Assembly: GCF_001723175.1 (NCBI RefSeq)
Contig: NC_064650.1
Coordinates: 930,001-994,000 of the forward strand
DNA: 64,000 bases
Direction of reading: 5' to 3'
Source of the DNA: Penicillium oxalicum
Lineage: Eukaryota > Ascomycota > Eurotiomycetes > Eurotiales > Aspergillaceae
A program made the position numbers and the translations under genes. Below are positions 12,850 to 24,298 of this stretch, piece by piece; positions within the stretch are counted from its first letter, which is position 1; each line of letters opens with the position of its first letter. The notes below the pieces were generated by a model, which saw nothing but the letters and a program-made list of their open reading frames with translations, did no database searches and was not told the DNA's origin.

Positions 12850-13203
12850 CTTGACTCGTTATCGTGAACAATTGAGAGTTCGTCGAAAGTAACCGAGAAT
12901 ACTGACCGAGACAGCTATTCGTTCGAACGAAGATTTCCAAAGATGAGCTGATCAGCTGTGTTTATGGTCAGGTGAGGGGGTTGGGGCGCTTCTCCATTTG
13001 ACCATCCGAGGGCCGAGGCGTTTGCCAAAATGCAGGGATGGTGCTAGTGACCGATCTGTCGCTGTAACAGGGCCCAGAAGATGTCTTTTTTAGCGAGGAG
13101 ATCCTGACCTGGCAGTTGATAAATAGATCCCTGTCCAGTTGACGCGACCGTATCGGCTTGGCTTCTGCACTTCCCTTTCTTCACCCCAGATTCGCCGCAA
13201 GCC
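12850..13203. promoter_or_regulatory. Bidirectional promoter of the carboxylase pair
   Basis: This 354-bp gap separates the start codons of the beta (-) and alpha (+) subunit genes, so both are probably driven from here. It contains two CCGAGG hexamers one base apart (13006-13011 and 13013-13018), and two perfect palindromes, 14 bp at 12918-12931 and 12 bp at 12946-12957. CCTCGG/CCGAGG is the published core of the FarA and FarB regulators of fatty-acid catabolism in Aspergillus. Regulation by them here is an inference. Confidence 0.7.
13006..13018. promoter_or_regulatory. Tandem CCGAGG elements (FarA/FarB-type)
   Basis: Two copies of CCGAGG separated by one G, in the middle of the divergent promoter. 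They match the reverse complement of the CCTCGG motif known for FarA/FarB fatty-acid response factors. Both copies have the same orientation. Confidence 0.55.
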
Positions 13204-15290
13204 ATGTCATCACCCCCGCATTCTCGCCCGTTCCAACGCCTCTTAATTGCGAACAGGTCAGTCTGATTTCAAAATACAGAGAACCAGATGATCTGATTGA
13301 CTCAAACCACATCCATCACAGAGGCGAAATTGCCGTGCGATTATTTCAGGCGGCACGGGAATTGCCCAGTGCTGTTGAGACATTCGGCCTGTACACCCAC
13401 GATGATCGGTCGCATTGCGATTTGGGTCATCCCCACCATTTAATAGAGATACCATCCGCAACTTCTTATTTAGACATCTCGCTCCTTGTTGACATCGCTC
13501 GCAAAAACGCGATCGATGCTGTCCATCCTGGCTATGGATTTCTCAGCGAGAGTGCCGAGTTCGCTCAACGCATGTGGTCCGAGGCTGGCGCTGTAGTGAT
13601 CGGACCTGGCCCCGAGAATCTCGCCAGAACTGGAGACAAGCTTCAAGCTAAGGAGCTCGCTCGGGAGTGCAGTGTCCCGGTACTAGCAGCTATGTCATCA
13701 CCGACTTCTAATGAGAACGAGATTCGCGATTTCATCAAACAGGTCGGATTTCCTGTGATGATCAAGGCCGTGGATGGGGGTGGTGGCCGCGGCATCCGAC
13801 TCGTCAGAGAGGAAGCAGAGCTGAAAAACGCCATTCAGCGCGCTCTTGGCGAATCACCTTCCCGGACCGTTTTCGTGGAGAAGGCTGCGGTTGACGGGTT
13901 TCATCACATTGAGATTCAGGTGATTGGCGACGGCACTGGCCAAGTACGCCATCTCTGGGAACGAGACTGCAGTGTACAGCGACGGTTCCAGAAAGTTGTG
14001 GAGTTTGCACCCGCGTTGATCCCCAATCGGCAATTGATTTCAAGGGTGATTGAAGCGGCCTTGAAAATGGCAAGCAAGATTCGATATCGCTCGTTGGGCA
14101 CATTTGAATTCCTGGTCAGCCAGAACAAAGAGGAATTCTTTTTCTTGGAAATCAACCCACGCCTTCAAGTCGAACACACCATTACCGAATCGATCAGCGG
14201 GATTGATCTAGTCCAGACACAACTTTTGCTGGCACAAGGGAAAGCTTTCCCAGATATCGGTCTTGAAGACGCTGGCAATAGCAACACTCAGCCTCCGGCG
14301 AAATGCCATTCCATACAGCTTCGTGTCTGCGCAGAAGACCCAAAGAACAACTTCACACTCAGCATAGGCAAAGTCACGGATTTCACAGTTCCCAGCGGTC
14401 ATGGCATTCGAGTTGACACACATATCAACACTTCTGGGACCGCGTCATTGATTGTAGGGTCCAGCTTTGACAACCTCTTAGCCAAGATTATAGTGACAGG
14501 GTCTACGTGGGAATCCACTGTTCGCAAAGCTCAGCGTGTTCTAGCCGACACGAAAGTCTCCGGGATCAAGACAAATCTCAGCCTTCTGAGAGGTATTCTG
14601 GCGCATCCCAATTTCACAGCTGGCCACGCAGACACGCAATGGCTCGGGTTGACACTGGACGAGGCACAGCAGCTTGGCGAGCGAGCCTCTCAAGAAATTC
14701 CAGAACACAGTTTTGCTGCTCGCTCTGTACAGAGCTCGGGCACCGCAAATGGACCGACGTCGTCCAATTTACTGTTCCGCAAAGGGGATGCTTGGTCACT
14801 TTCACTTCAACCCCTTGGAAACGAGAACTTGTCGGCACCAGACAAGATTGCACATCATCTCAAGCTTTCACGAGTCCTACGAAATGACTTTCCTAACTCA
14901 TTGACTGCCGAGATTGAGTACACGACTCCGAATTCACAGACGGCCGTCCCGTATCGTCTACATCTTGAGTCAACCACAACGGCGGCTTCCGCACTTGTCT
15001 CTTCGTCCAACCGACGTGGAGAGCCAAATAATCCGCAGCACATCGTGCTTCCGCTCTCAGGAAAACTCATTGAAGTCCTCGTTTCCAAGGGCGATGTCGT
15101 TGTGCAGGACCAGGTCTTGGCTTTCGTGAGGCAGATGAAAATGGAGCTGGAAGTGCGTAGCCCGCGCGCGGGAACAGTCCAGTGGGCCTTTGAAATGCAA
15201 GAGGAAGAGGAAGACGTTGCGGAAGGAATGCTTCTAGTGGAGCTTACCACGGAGAAGGAGGAAGGCAGTCGAATCAAAGGAAAACTGTAG
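13204..15290 (+). CDS. Acyl-CoA carboxylase, biotin carboxylase/biotin carrier (alpha) subunit
   Basis: Two exons, 13204-13256 and 13322-15290, give 673 residues. The 65-bp intron (GTCAGT..CACAG) joins FQRLLIANR to GEIAVR and so rebuilds the universal biotin carboxylase start RLLIANRGEIAVR. That is why ATG 13204 is preferred over reading the intron through. Landmarks: AVHPGYGFLSE, the ATP-grasp glycine loop KAVDGGGGRGIRLV, FFLEINPRLQVEHTITESISGIDLVQ, and a C-terminal biotinyl domain with MKM around Lys624. The residue before MKM is Gln where Ala is usual. The protein begins almost directly with the catalytic domain, so no mitochondrial targeting sequence is visible. It ends in GKL, close to but not a standard peroxisomal PTS1. 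Function: ATP-dependent carboxylation of biotin for the divergent carboxyltransferase. Acyl substrate unknown. Confidence 0.93.
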
Positions 15291-15420
15291 AAGGTTAGAG
15301 GTAGATCGAGTCAGGTCAGTTCTTAGCTGAAATTCTGGACATCTGTTGTAGCTTGATATAATACAATATTTGCACTATATTTCATTAGCGAATCAGCAAT
15401 TGAGTCGCCTTCGCAGCCTA

Positions 15421-15491
15421 GCATCATTGGTCTAGTGGTAGAATTCGTCGTTGCCATCGACGAGGCCCGTGTTCGATTCACGGATGATGCA
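15421..15491 (+). tRNA. tRNA-Gly (anticodon GCC)
   Basis: A 71-nt cloverleaf. The 7-bp acceptor stem pairs GCATCAT (15421-15427) with ATGATGC (15484-15490), followed by discriminator A. The D arm has TCTAGTGGTAGA. The anticodon loop TTGCCAT has GCC at 15453-15455, closed by GTCG/CGAC. The T arm contains GTTCGATTC, which serves as the B box. There is no intron and no encoded CCA. A TTTTT run at 15501-15505 is the likely RNA polymerase III stop. Confidence 0.97.
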
Positions 15492-15790
15492 ATGTGATTA
15501 TTTTTGTTGGCATTTTTGATTCCATGATCTAGCCGCATAAGGCTCTCGCTCTCCCATGCGGGGTAAGATTGCAATCATCAATCGTCGTTTGCCTGCAGTT
15601 GCTCAGGAGTTCCCTACATGAAATAGGGAAACCACCTGCCCGGGCTGCACACGGCGCTTATCGCGGCTCTTCACCGATGCACGTGGCTTGCATAGACGGC
15701 CCATGACGAGTACGACGTCACCGACCTTCATAGCCTCGCACTACCTCGACCTGCTCCATACATAGCACACCTCCTTCAAAGAGTGATGAC

Positions 15791-17179
15791 ATGGAGGAGC
15801 TTAATGTTTATATCGTGACTTCCAACTGTGCCCGCAATCTCATCGATGTCGATCTTTTTGCGGCACACTTTTTTGACGTTCTTCCCTCCTCATCATCACC
15901 GCCAGAGCTCATTGTCCTCTCGCTGCAGGAGCTTGCACCCATTGCCTACTCATTTTTAGGCGGCTCATACTTGAGGCCGTACTTTGATGCCTTCATCAAA
16001 TCGGTCCAACAAGCCACTACCAGACGATGGAATGAATCTTATACCAATCTGGTCAAGGACCACACCGGCATGACTGCGTTGATGGTCTTTGCTCGCGAAG
16101 ACATCGCGGGTAGCATACCCGAGATTGATACTGCCCACGTTGGGTTTGGATTCTTGGAGATGGGCAATAAAGGTGCGGTCGGGGCGCACCTGAAGTATGC
16201 GTCTGCTGGACAACCCGCTCGAACGGCAGACTTGACCTTTGTCGCAGCGCACCTAGCACCGATGGAAGATGGACTCGTTCGAAGAAATCAAGATTGGCAG
16301 AGCATCGTGGAACGACTAGTTTTCACACATGGTCAAGATACACAGCAGAGCGGGCCAGGGCACGATCAGACAGCTGACGAAAGCACTTCGCTCCTCAAAG
16401 ACAACGACCACCCGTCGTCGCACGTGGCAAAGAGGTCACCGCACAATCTTTTTGCTCCGAATTCATACCTCTTCTTGGCAGGAGATTTGAACTATCGCAC
16501 CTCGAACATCAGTCCACTCAAGGATGATCATGCGCGATTTCCCAAGCGCAAAGCCACTCCTGACAACCCAAACCACTACTCTCATCTTCTCAAAGAGGAT
16601 CAGCTCACGCGCGAGATGCAGGAAGGAAGAGCTCTCCACGGTCTTACCGAGGCTCCCATTCATTTCCCGCCTACGTACAAGTTCTCTAGCACAGCGCAGG
16701 AGGTAGCACGGCAATCTCTGGAAGCCAATGACTCGGAAGCCGAGTGGTTGTGGTCGTCACATCGATGGCCCAGCTGGTGCGACCGGATTCTGTACCTCGA
16801 CGACACAGCAAAGTCACAGCGGGCGAGTGGTGGTCCTCGAGCACCGACGGTGAAGCCTGTGGTGTACGATGCATTGCCTCTCTTCCCTCATTCCGATCAT
16901 CGCCCCGTTGCGCTGAGCGCGGCCGTTTCTTTGAGAACAGCCGTGTCACCGGCGAATCCAGACGCAACGGCCGACGGCGCAAGTGGCTCGAGCCACACTC
17001 ATACTGGTATTCCGTTCCAGATTGACCCGACATGGCGATCTCGGAGAGACGCTGCTCGACGAAAGGAAATTTTGGTCGGTGCGCTTGCATATTTGGGGTT
17101 GACCTGGGAAGGTAACGGCATGATTCTGGCGTCTTTTATCGGCCTATTTGGCGCTTGGTTTGTTCTGCGTTCATTGTAA
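15791..17179 (+). CDS. Inositol polyphosphate 5-phosphatase, C-terminally membrane-anchored
   Basis: A single exon of 462 residues. It has the endonuclease/exonuclease/phosphatase fold with 5-phosphatase signatures in order: LSLQELAP near residue 45, GFLEMGNKGAVGAHL, the catalytic LAGDLNYR, FPPTYKF, RWPSWCDRIL and HSDHRPVAL. The WXGDXNYR motif has Leu in place of Trp. After the catalytic domain the last 35 residues contain two hydrophobic stretches (ILVGALAYLGL and MILASFIGLFGAWFVL) ending three residues from the C-terminus, which suggests a tail-anchored membrane protein. It should remove the 5-phosphate from phosphoinositides or inositol phosphates at an internal membrane. No SAC, PH or RhoGAP domain is present, unlike the other 5-phosphatase in this window at 54,425-57,613. 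Confidence 0.92.
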   Translation: MEELNVYIVTSNCARNLIDVDLFAAHFFDVLPSSSSPPELIVLSLQELAPIAYSFLGGSYLRPYFDAFIKSVQQATTRRWNESYTNLVKDHTGMTALMVFAREDIAGSIPEIDTAHVGFGFLEMGNKGAVGAHLKYASAGQPARTADLTFVAAHLAPMEDGLVRRNQDWQSIVERLVFTHGQDTQQSGPGHDQTADESTSLLKDNDHPSSHVAKRSPHNLFAPNSYLFLAGDLNYRTSNISPLKDDHARFPKRKATPDNPNHYSHLLKEDQLTREMQEGRALHGLTEAPIHFPPTYKFSSTAQEVARQSLEANDSEAEWLWSSHRWPSWCDRILYLDDTAKSQRASGGPRAPTVKPVVYDALPLFPHSDHRPVALSAAVSLRTAVSPANPDATADGASGSSHTHTGIPFQIDPTWRSRRDAARRKEILVGALAYLGLTWEGNGMILASFIGLFGAWFVLRSL

Positions 17180-20100
17180 GCGCGTCGTCGCTCGGTTTGA
17201 CGTAATGCCAGGGTTTAATTCTTGAAGTTTAAGGTTCCAAAGAGATGAAAATCACTGATGCCATTGGAGTCTTGGACAGTTGCATTCAGGAGAAATGATA
17301 GCACCAGGCCTACATCTTTTGGTGTAATTTTACCAATCGCTCTGGAGCGCTAGGAGAATCTTTAGCCTTACCTGCCGGTAAATATGTAACCACATTATCC
17401 CGAATGCACCTTCGCTGTCCAGACTAGGTGTGCCCCGGAATCAACCTAGGAAGGGCGTTCTTCTTGTCCCAAATACTATGACTGATGAGTATGATCTGGA
17501 TAGATTAAGCATTCCAATTCCCCCCCCCGCTTTTCTTCTTGGGAATTATCCTCATCAAAAGAGCCTTGGATATAAATCATCGCGCGGTGGTTAGAGGTGG
17601 CTGCTTCGTGGCAGTGGCAGCACGGTCTCGGGCTGGTGTATTCCTGGAAAAAGAAACAGAAATTTGGTGTTGAATATGAGGAAATTCACCCTCACACAGA
17701 GCCTCCTACATACTTTCTTTAGACCAGCAGGCTGTGAACAAACTAACGCTTGCGTCATTGTTCATCCCGTCCATATTACCAGGATTTGAGCCGCCAACCT
17801 AGGTACGTGCTAAGGTTGGCGTCCCCAGGTCGATTATAGGTCTCCTTGCCCGGATCAGTAGTCCAAGTGGCTGCAGAGCTCTTCTATGCAATTCCATCCA
17901 CCTTTCTGTGACTCGCGCAGGGTCGCCCTGGACAGTGGTACCTTTTCCCATTTTGGACGAATTTGTTTTTGGTCTCCCCATCATGACCCGTTCGGTTCCT
18001 ATCGTTGCTTGGCATTTTACTTTACCGCTTCTCCCCCAAGTGCACTTTGGATTGGAATAATCGACTGGTGGCCGGATTTATTATGGAGGTTGGGGTTTGA
18101 AGGATATAGAATCGTTCCTCCTGCTTGAATTACAGCAATACTGTATCTCAATTCCGAGGACGTACGAGGGCTAGACGTGGGCTCCACACCGACTGGTCAC
18201 GCGCCATGGAAAGAATTGTTTGTGTGAGTCTGAGTCTGGACGGACTGCTAGAGCGCAGAGTGGATCCCCCTTGAGATGATACTTTCAAAGTAGAGAGACC
18301 TTTCTTGTTTTTGGTCGATGTATTATCTACTACCGAATGTTTAGTAGATGAAGACATCCTCCATGTGTTTGATCACATGATACCGTATCTTCTTTTTCCT
18401 GGATAGACTGCTCAGCAAAGACCAACATCGGTAGATGGGTATTGAAAAAGGAGTCGAATAAACATTGATGTTTTGTCTCATCCTGTCCACAACAACATCA
18501 CCGAGACCATAAGATTGAGCGAAAGAGAGAGAAACAGAAAACCAGAAAGAAAGTAAGAAAGACGGCCCACAGACCAGGTGCAACGCAGCAACCAGCCGTT
18601 GAGAAATACCGGATCGCATCCCAATCAGGTCCAACTTTACAGGCCACAGTCTGGCCAGGCCCCCGGACTGGCCATCAATCGGTCTAGATCCCGAAGCTGA
18701 AGCTCCGTCAGGGTGTGCGGGTGTCCGCGTTCCCGAGGTCGTTGCTAGCGCTGTTGGAGAGTGTCCCCGGTCCATCCGTGAGCCCTTGGCCTCTGCTCCG
18801 GTACCGAACTGGCAACATTACTACTGGACTGCGTCGTGGAGACACACTGAATCACGCGACCAGAATTTTTCGACATTGATCAAACGGCGTTAGGGGCTTT
18901 GGGAGAATCAATTGGAGTTTTTAAAATCAAAACATAAAACAAAACCTAAAAGTAAAAATAAAAGAGCGGCGGGTGCGGCTTTCCTGATCTGAAGAATGTA
19001 AATGGCGGTATGTCTGCTTGGGCACCGGGAATCAATGAGCGACATTGCTTCCACTTTCAAGTCAAGAATAATATTTAATTCGGGCTATGCGTTCCAGAAC
19101 AAACACCAGAGGATTCAATGTACATTGATAGAAGCCAATTGGTAGCCATCCATTTGCCGGAGCATGACGTAGCCCGTTTTAAGGAAGCTTTGGCGGATTC
19201 GAGAATTGATCTATCGCGACTCAGAGATATAGCATCAGAGGTGACCTCAACTGGAAATCACATCCATGGTGGAAACTCTGGTACAAAACAACACAGTCCG
19301 CGATAGACTTCCACCCTCCTCTAGCCGCTAAGTTGCGCTTAAACTTGCCGGCTACATCCGATAGGTAATTTCTACATACTGTCTGTATCCGTGCACGGCT
19401 TTTCAGCAAGAAGCTGATATATCCCAAAAGAGGACACAGGGATCACTTCCTGCGTTGAGGCACCTTGCCTTCCGAGCAGGGGTTTCAACCGGTAAAGAAT
19501 GCAATGCAGGATATCAAGAATACGATATGGGTTGTATGGAGCGTCTGAGTAATTTCCTTTCTCATGGACAGTTCGAGTCTCGGGTGGTAATGCCGTAGTT
19601 TGGAAGAGAGAAACTTCGAGAACAAGATCTTCCTATCTCTTCTTGATGATGGTTAGACTCCACTGTCCGCAGAGAGTCCATCTTTGACCTTCCTACGAAT
19701 GTGGAGACACTGGGCAGCAACTAGCTCCTCCTCGACCTCGGAATTCGACTGACCAAAGAACGAAGTAAAGAGACAGGCATCATTTCCAAATTCCCGCGAT
19801 GGGAGGGCATGGAGGCAGCCCATCCATTGAGTTCTCGGTATTAGTCGATAAGCCGCTGGTGAAAATTTCTAGCTTAGTTCTACAGAGACACAGAAAGCAG
19901 GCTCCTGGCTGCCCTCAATTGGTCCGACGGTTTCGCAATTCAGGCATAATCACGTTGTATATAGGGAGAGAGCCTCAGACTCTCTCCAATTCTCAAACAA
20001 TGAAATGAAAGAGAGGTCTGAGAAGCCGATGAGCCGATACAAGAGGTACACCGTGATCTATCATCTGCGGGTAGCGGTTGCAAGCAGATCTACTCATTCA

Positions 20101-23100
20101 GTGGTGGCAGAAAAGACCGGGGTTGAGGAAGACCCCGAGGAAGAGGAAAAGGACCGGCACTGGTTTTCGAAACACCTGAAGGTCTTTTCCGCCAGAGTGC
20201 TAATCCTGCCAGTTCAGGCACCTCACAGACCGCTAGATGAAGCATGCTTGAGCTGTCGCTGTCCAGGAGTATTTTTCGATTTGCCTGTATCGGAAATGTG
20301 TCAAGGAGACGACTATTGCCGGTTCTGAATTTTGATTTGACTGGAAAGAGTAAAGTAGAATCCGCCACCTACGGAGTCATATTTTGTCTGAACGTTGAAC
20401 CGTGAGGTCTCTGTGAGGTCTGGACCATACACCGGACAATGTGAGGTGGACAGTAGAAGTTTCTGGATGTCGAAAAGCTGGGATTACCGCCTCAGCTACA
20501 GGACCCGGGCTTAAGCAGCCATTAATGTCACCCAAGCTTCCTCGCGCGTCAGAGTGATTTTTTTTTCTTTTTTCTTTTTTTTGGTTTCCCATTCCGTATG
20601 TTTTCTAGCTTTCTTCTTCTTCTTGGTAATTGTTCTTTTTCCCCAACGATTACTATGATTCGTTTCAAAGTTCCAAAAGTCTCTGCAATCGCCGGACGGA
20701 ACAAAAGAAATGACACGCCGTTTTCCATTCATTCTACTGGTTGCGTAGAGTTTGTCGGACATATTTGATTCTCTACATGCGACACGGTCCAAACTATGTC
20801 CGTCTCGGTATGGAGATCCATTCATCATCCGCTTACGTTGACAACATGATAATTTGATTGACGGCGCGCACGATTCCGACAGGAGACAGACAACGCTGAC
20901 ACTTCATAGGTCTCTAGTTCGGTGGCACAGTCAATCATATCAGTACTATTTCGTGTCGGGCATTGATCATCTCCCAAAGAGCGAATCGGACTGTAGGCAG
21001 GCGAGATTGGGCCATTCGATTTGCCCAACGAGCAACGCAATGCAATGGCTCTGCTGAACTCGAATTTAATTGAACTTCTCCAGTAAAATTTTGATTACAA
21101 TCAAGTGGAGACACAAACTTTGAGCCCCCTTGGATGCCCGAATCATCCTACCAATCCATAATACTGTTGCTGGGCGGCGTCTAGAGATTGGCAGTCTCCG
21201 ACCATTTGATCAAGTAGGTGACTACCCGTCGGCATTCGATTGACTGTTTAGGTGAACTTCTCGGGCTTGTCTAGAATACATTGTTCGTTACAGGTTGGGT
21301 CGATCGTCATCAAAGACAAATGCCTTCTTCATCCCTTTCGAGAACACCTCCTGGCAGGGGGGGGGGGGGCAAATTCTATCATGTCCAGCGTAAATCGCCC
21401 CTTTCCCCCCTCTCCCTCTCTGAAAAAGCATACGTCTCTTGTCACGGGAAGTAATGCGTCTCAAATTTCAGTTGAAGGAGTAGTGCCGTATCAGCATATG
21501 AATAGTTGTGTCTCGATCCATGTAGACCGTTGACTCTAGACAAACTTCAGAACCGTCCCGATATGCCGTAGTCTCGGGTGACAGGTGATCTCCTCAGAAA
21601 CATCCGAAGTTACGTTCCGCGTTCCCTTTTTTTCTTTTATTTCTTCTTGTCAGTCGGGACGACGAGACAAGGGAAGAAAAAAAATGCCTGAGCTCAAATG
21701 GGCTCGTGGCTCAAAGTTCAAACAAACGAACTGCGCCCCACATCCCCATCAACCTCGCACTTTATCTGAAATTGTGACGGTCCCGACGGACTTTTTGAGG
21801 CGTTGTTTCGAACGCTCCGCGAGGCTTCCATCATTCTTCCATTCTACCCGCTAAACCTCCAGCCTGCACACCTTCCAATCTCCTCTCGGCGCTCACGGAC
21901 TGCGGGCTCCACTGCGCCCTGCAATCAGGCAGGCTGAGACGACCGCAATGACTTTTCTGCTGCCCCTTAGGCCCTCCCCCTTGTCCGTGAAATTGCCCAC
22001 TGCCCACAACGGGTAATGGTTTCTGGCCCTGTGAGTGGCCATCGTGCAGTGACCCAAGATGAAGGTTGGGTATGCTCGAGACTAGCGCGATCCCACGGCG
22101 TGGTCTCTCGGGAATCGGAGGATTTTGGTTACGAGGTGCACCTTTTTCTAGTGCTTGGGTACACCGGTACAGTCTTCGAGGGCTGTTCTGGGTCCCTGAG
22201 GATCTGACGGCATCTTCTTCCGCTGATCAGCTGTTGATTCTTGGGTCAGCACCGCCATTCGCTTTGGAACCAGGCCGACATGCATTCTTTCCACCAGGCC
22301 GGCCGGGCATCACGATTGGCCGATCTCATTCTGTCCTACCCTGCATCGCTGAGCGACATCTTTGAATGCGAGATTCGGTCTCTCGGCGCTGCATGACCGC
22401 CCACATGACACATGACTCATGAGCTGGACTACCGGGAAATCCGTCAGCCCGGGTCCAAACAGCAATTAAACTCCCTTTAGAACTCGCCAATATGAAAAAA
22501 ATTTGCGATCGGACGTGAGGGAGGACAACAAGTGACTTGAATGCTCAAACAGCATGGCCAATCGTACGTGTAATATGAATGGTCGGCAACGGTCGTCCTG
22601 TAGCTCTAGACTCCGGCCAGGAAATTACTTGCCAACCACGGTTGACGGAACACAACACACCCACCGCCGAGGTCCAGATCAGACGAAGCTTTTGGCGTGG
22701 TGCCAATGCTCATGACATCCTTTGACCGGCCAGTACTGTCAGTTGTCAGCACATGGCCCCGAGGAGCATTGGGATGAGGGGGCTCCGGGCATGAAACAAG
22801 TCCCGGATGAAGAAGTTGGGACATTCAGAGTTCCCATCGACCACACACATCCCGGGACTGACGAACGACGGCTGGGCGTTGAGGCGGGAGTTGTTGTGCT
22901 CGTTTGGAGTGGCCCGTCCTGCCACACTGCGTCGCTCGTCTTGAAACAAGATCTCCCCGGCGTGTGCCTCGCATGAATTGGAGGCCAGTCTCTTTCCAGG
23001 CATTTTGGCCTTTGCGTATAAGCTGATCCCACGTTCTCATCCAGTCACAATCTCCCCAAGATCTTCACTTTATACGTCACGCAGACATTGTGATTTTCTC

Positions 23101-24292
23101 TTTCGGTTTTCTTCTTCCATTCTTCGGCCTCTCTTCACTTCAGAGATTCGATCTAACAAAAAAAAAAAAGAGAAACGGCCAAACAGGCCCAAATCGGCTT
23201 GGTCGGATAGAGAGGGATACACCACTAACTCAGGGCTAGTCTAGACGGAACCGGTTCGGTAGGGTTTCCACGGGATTTATTTTACTCGATTGAGACCAGA
23301 AACGAAACACGACAGCAAAATTTGGGATTGAACAACCCCGGGCCAAGTGGAGCTCCTGAAGCAAAAGAGACGACCCACGGGTACGCGGGTGCCTGCGGTC
23401 CACCACGATCAAATTCTTCCCTCATCCCCGTATTTGTAAGACTGAAGGGACTAGCAAAACCCAGGAGGAACAATCATTATCTGTTGCACGCGCAAGGTTG
23501 CAAGGTTGAGCATACAATCAATCGCGGGAAGAAAGATAGGCTGATTGGCTGCCATCTTCCTCCCCGAACTGACATAAGGGTGAGGTGATACAACTGGAGG
23601 AATTGCTCATCACTGAATCAATCACGAACCATTGAACTTATCACGCAGAGGAATCATCCGATGCATTGAAACGCCTCGTGTCTCCTAAATTGGACATTGG
23701 GGACAGTATGAGGGTATGGAGAGGTCAAGCCATTACCGATACACTTCTCTACCTTGAAGGTTCCATGAAGTCCAGGTGACAGCTGCGACTTGCTGGAAAT
23801 TACTGCTACGGTGCCGAGCGCTCCAACGTGGCGTCTGAGTCTGACCAAAGTCATTCAGTTCTGGTGCTGGCCCTCCTGTTGCCTGTTGTCAAACGCGATT
23901 GGATGGGTGTCAACAGGAACAAAACTTATAGTTGCCATAGCTGTTATGGATCCTCAGTTTTGTTTTCACTTTTATTGTTTCATTTTTTTAATTTCATTTT
24001 TTGTTTTCGTATTCCCATCTCTCAACCTGTGAAAGCCGCAAATCCGATTTAGGCACACTTGAGCCACGCCTGAATCCCTCCCCACCCGTAAGAAAAAAAA
24101 AGAAGACCAAGAGAAGAAAAAGAAAATTCGAAAAATATTGGGGGAAAAAACGAAAATCGCGACTTAACGGCGGTTTCTTTGATTTTCTAATTAGGCAGTT
24201 TATTCTTTTATCCTTTTTTTCCCCCAAAGAGAAGCATGTAACTGTTTTAGTTGAGTGGCCCAATGGTCTTCACTCCATGCTGAGCCTCTGAA
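17180..24292. other. 7-kb gene-poor region
   Basis: No open frame here has a domain, a credible splice partner or protein-like composition. The longer frames (17886-18128 +, 18341-18775 -, 22739-23032 -) look like chance. Composition is near that of the flanks and not strongly AT-rich, so it does not look like a RIP-mutated transposon. A 13-base G run lies at 21357-21369. At 23040-23170 a CT-rich stretch with TACGTCA (23073) resembles a promoter and 5' leader, but I cannot attach a gene to it. The right end is presumably upstream regulatory DNA of the small peptide gene at 24,953. Confidence 0.5.
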
Positions 24293-24298
24293 TATAAA
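24293..24298 (+). promoter_or_regulatory. TATA-like box upstream of small peptide gene
   Basis: TATAAA at 24293-24298 is followed by C/T-rich sequence. From 24301 to 24952 there is no ATG at all, which fits a transcript starting just downstream of this box. Assignment as the core promoter is inferred. Confidence 0.5.

Noticed and set aside
18341..18775. Minus-strand frame of 144 codons in the gene-poor region
   Set aside because: No domain, no protein-like pattern and no nearby splice partner; probably chance.
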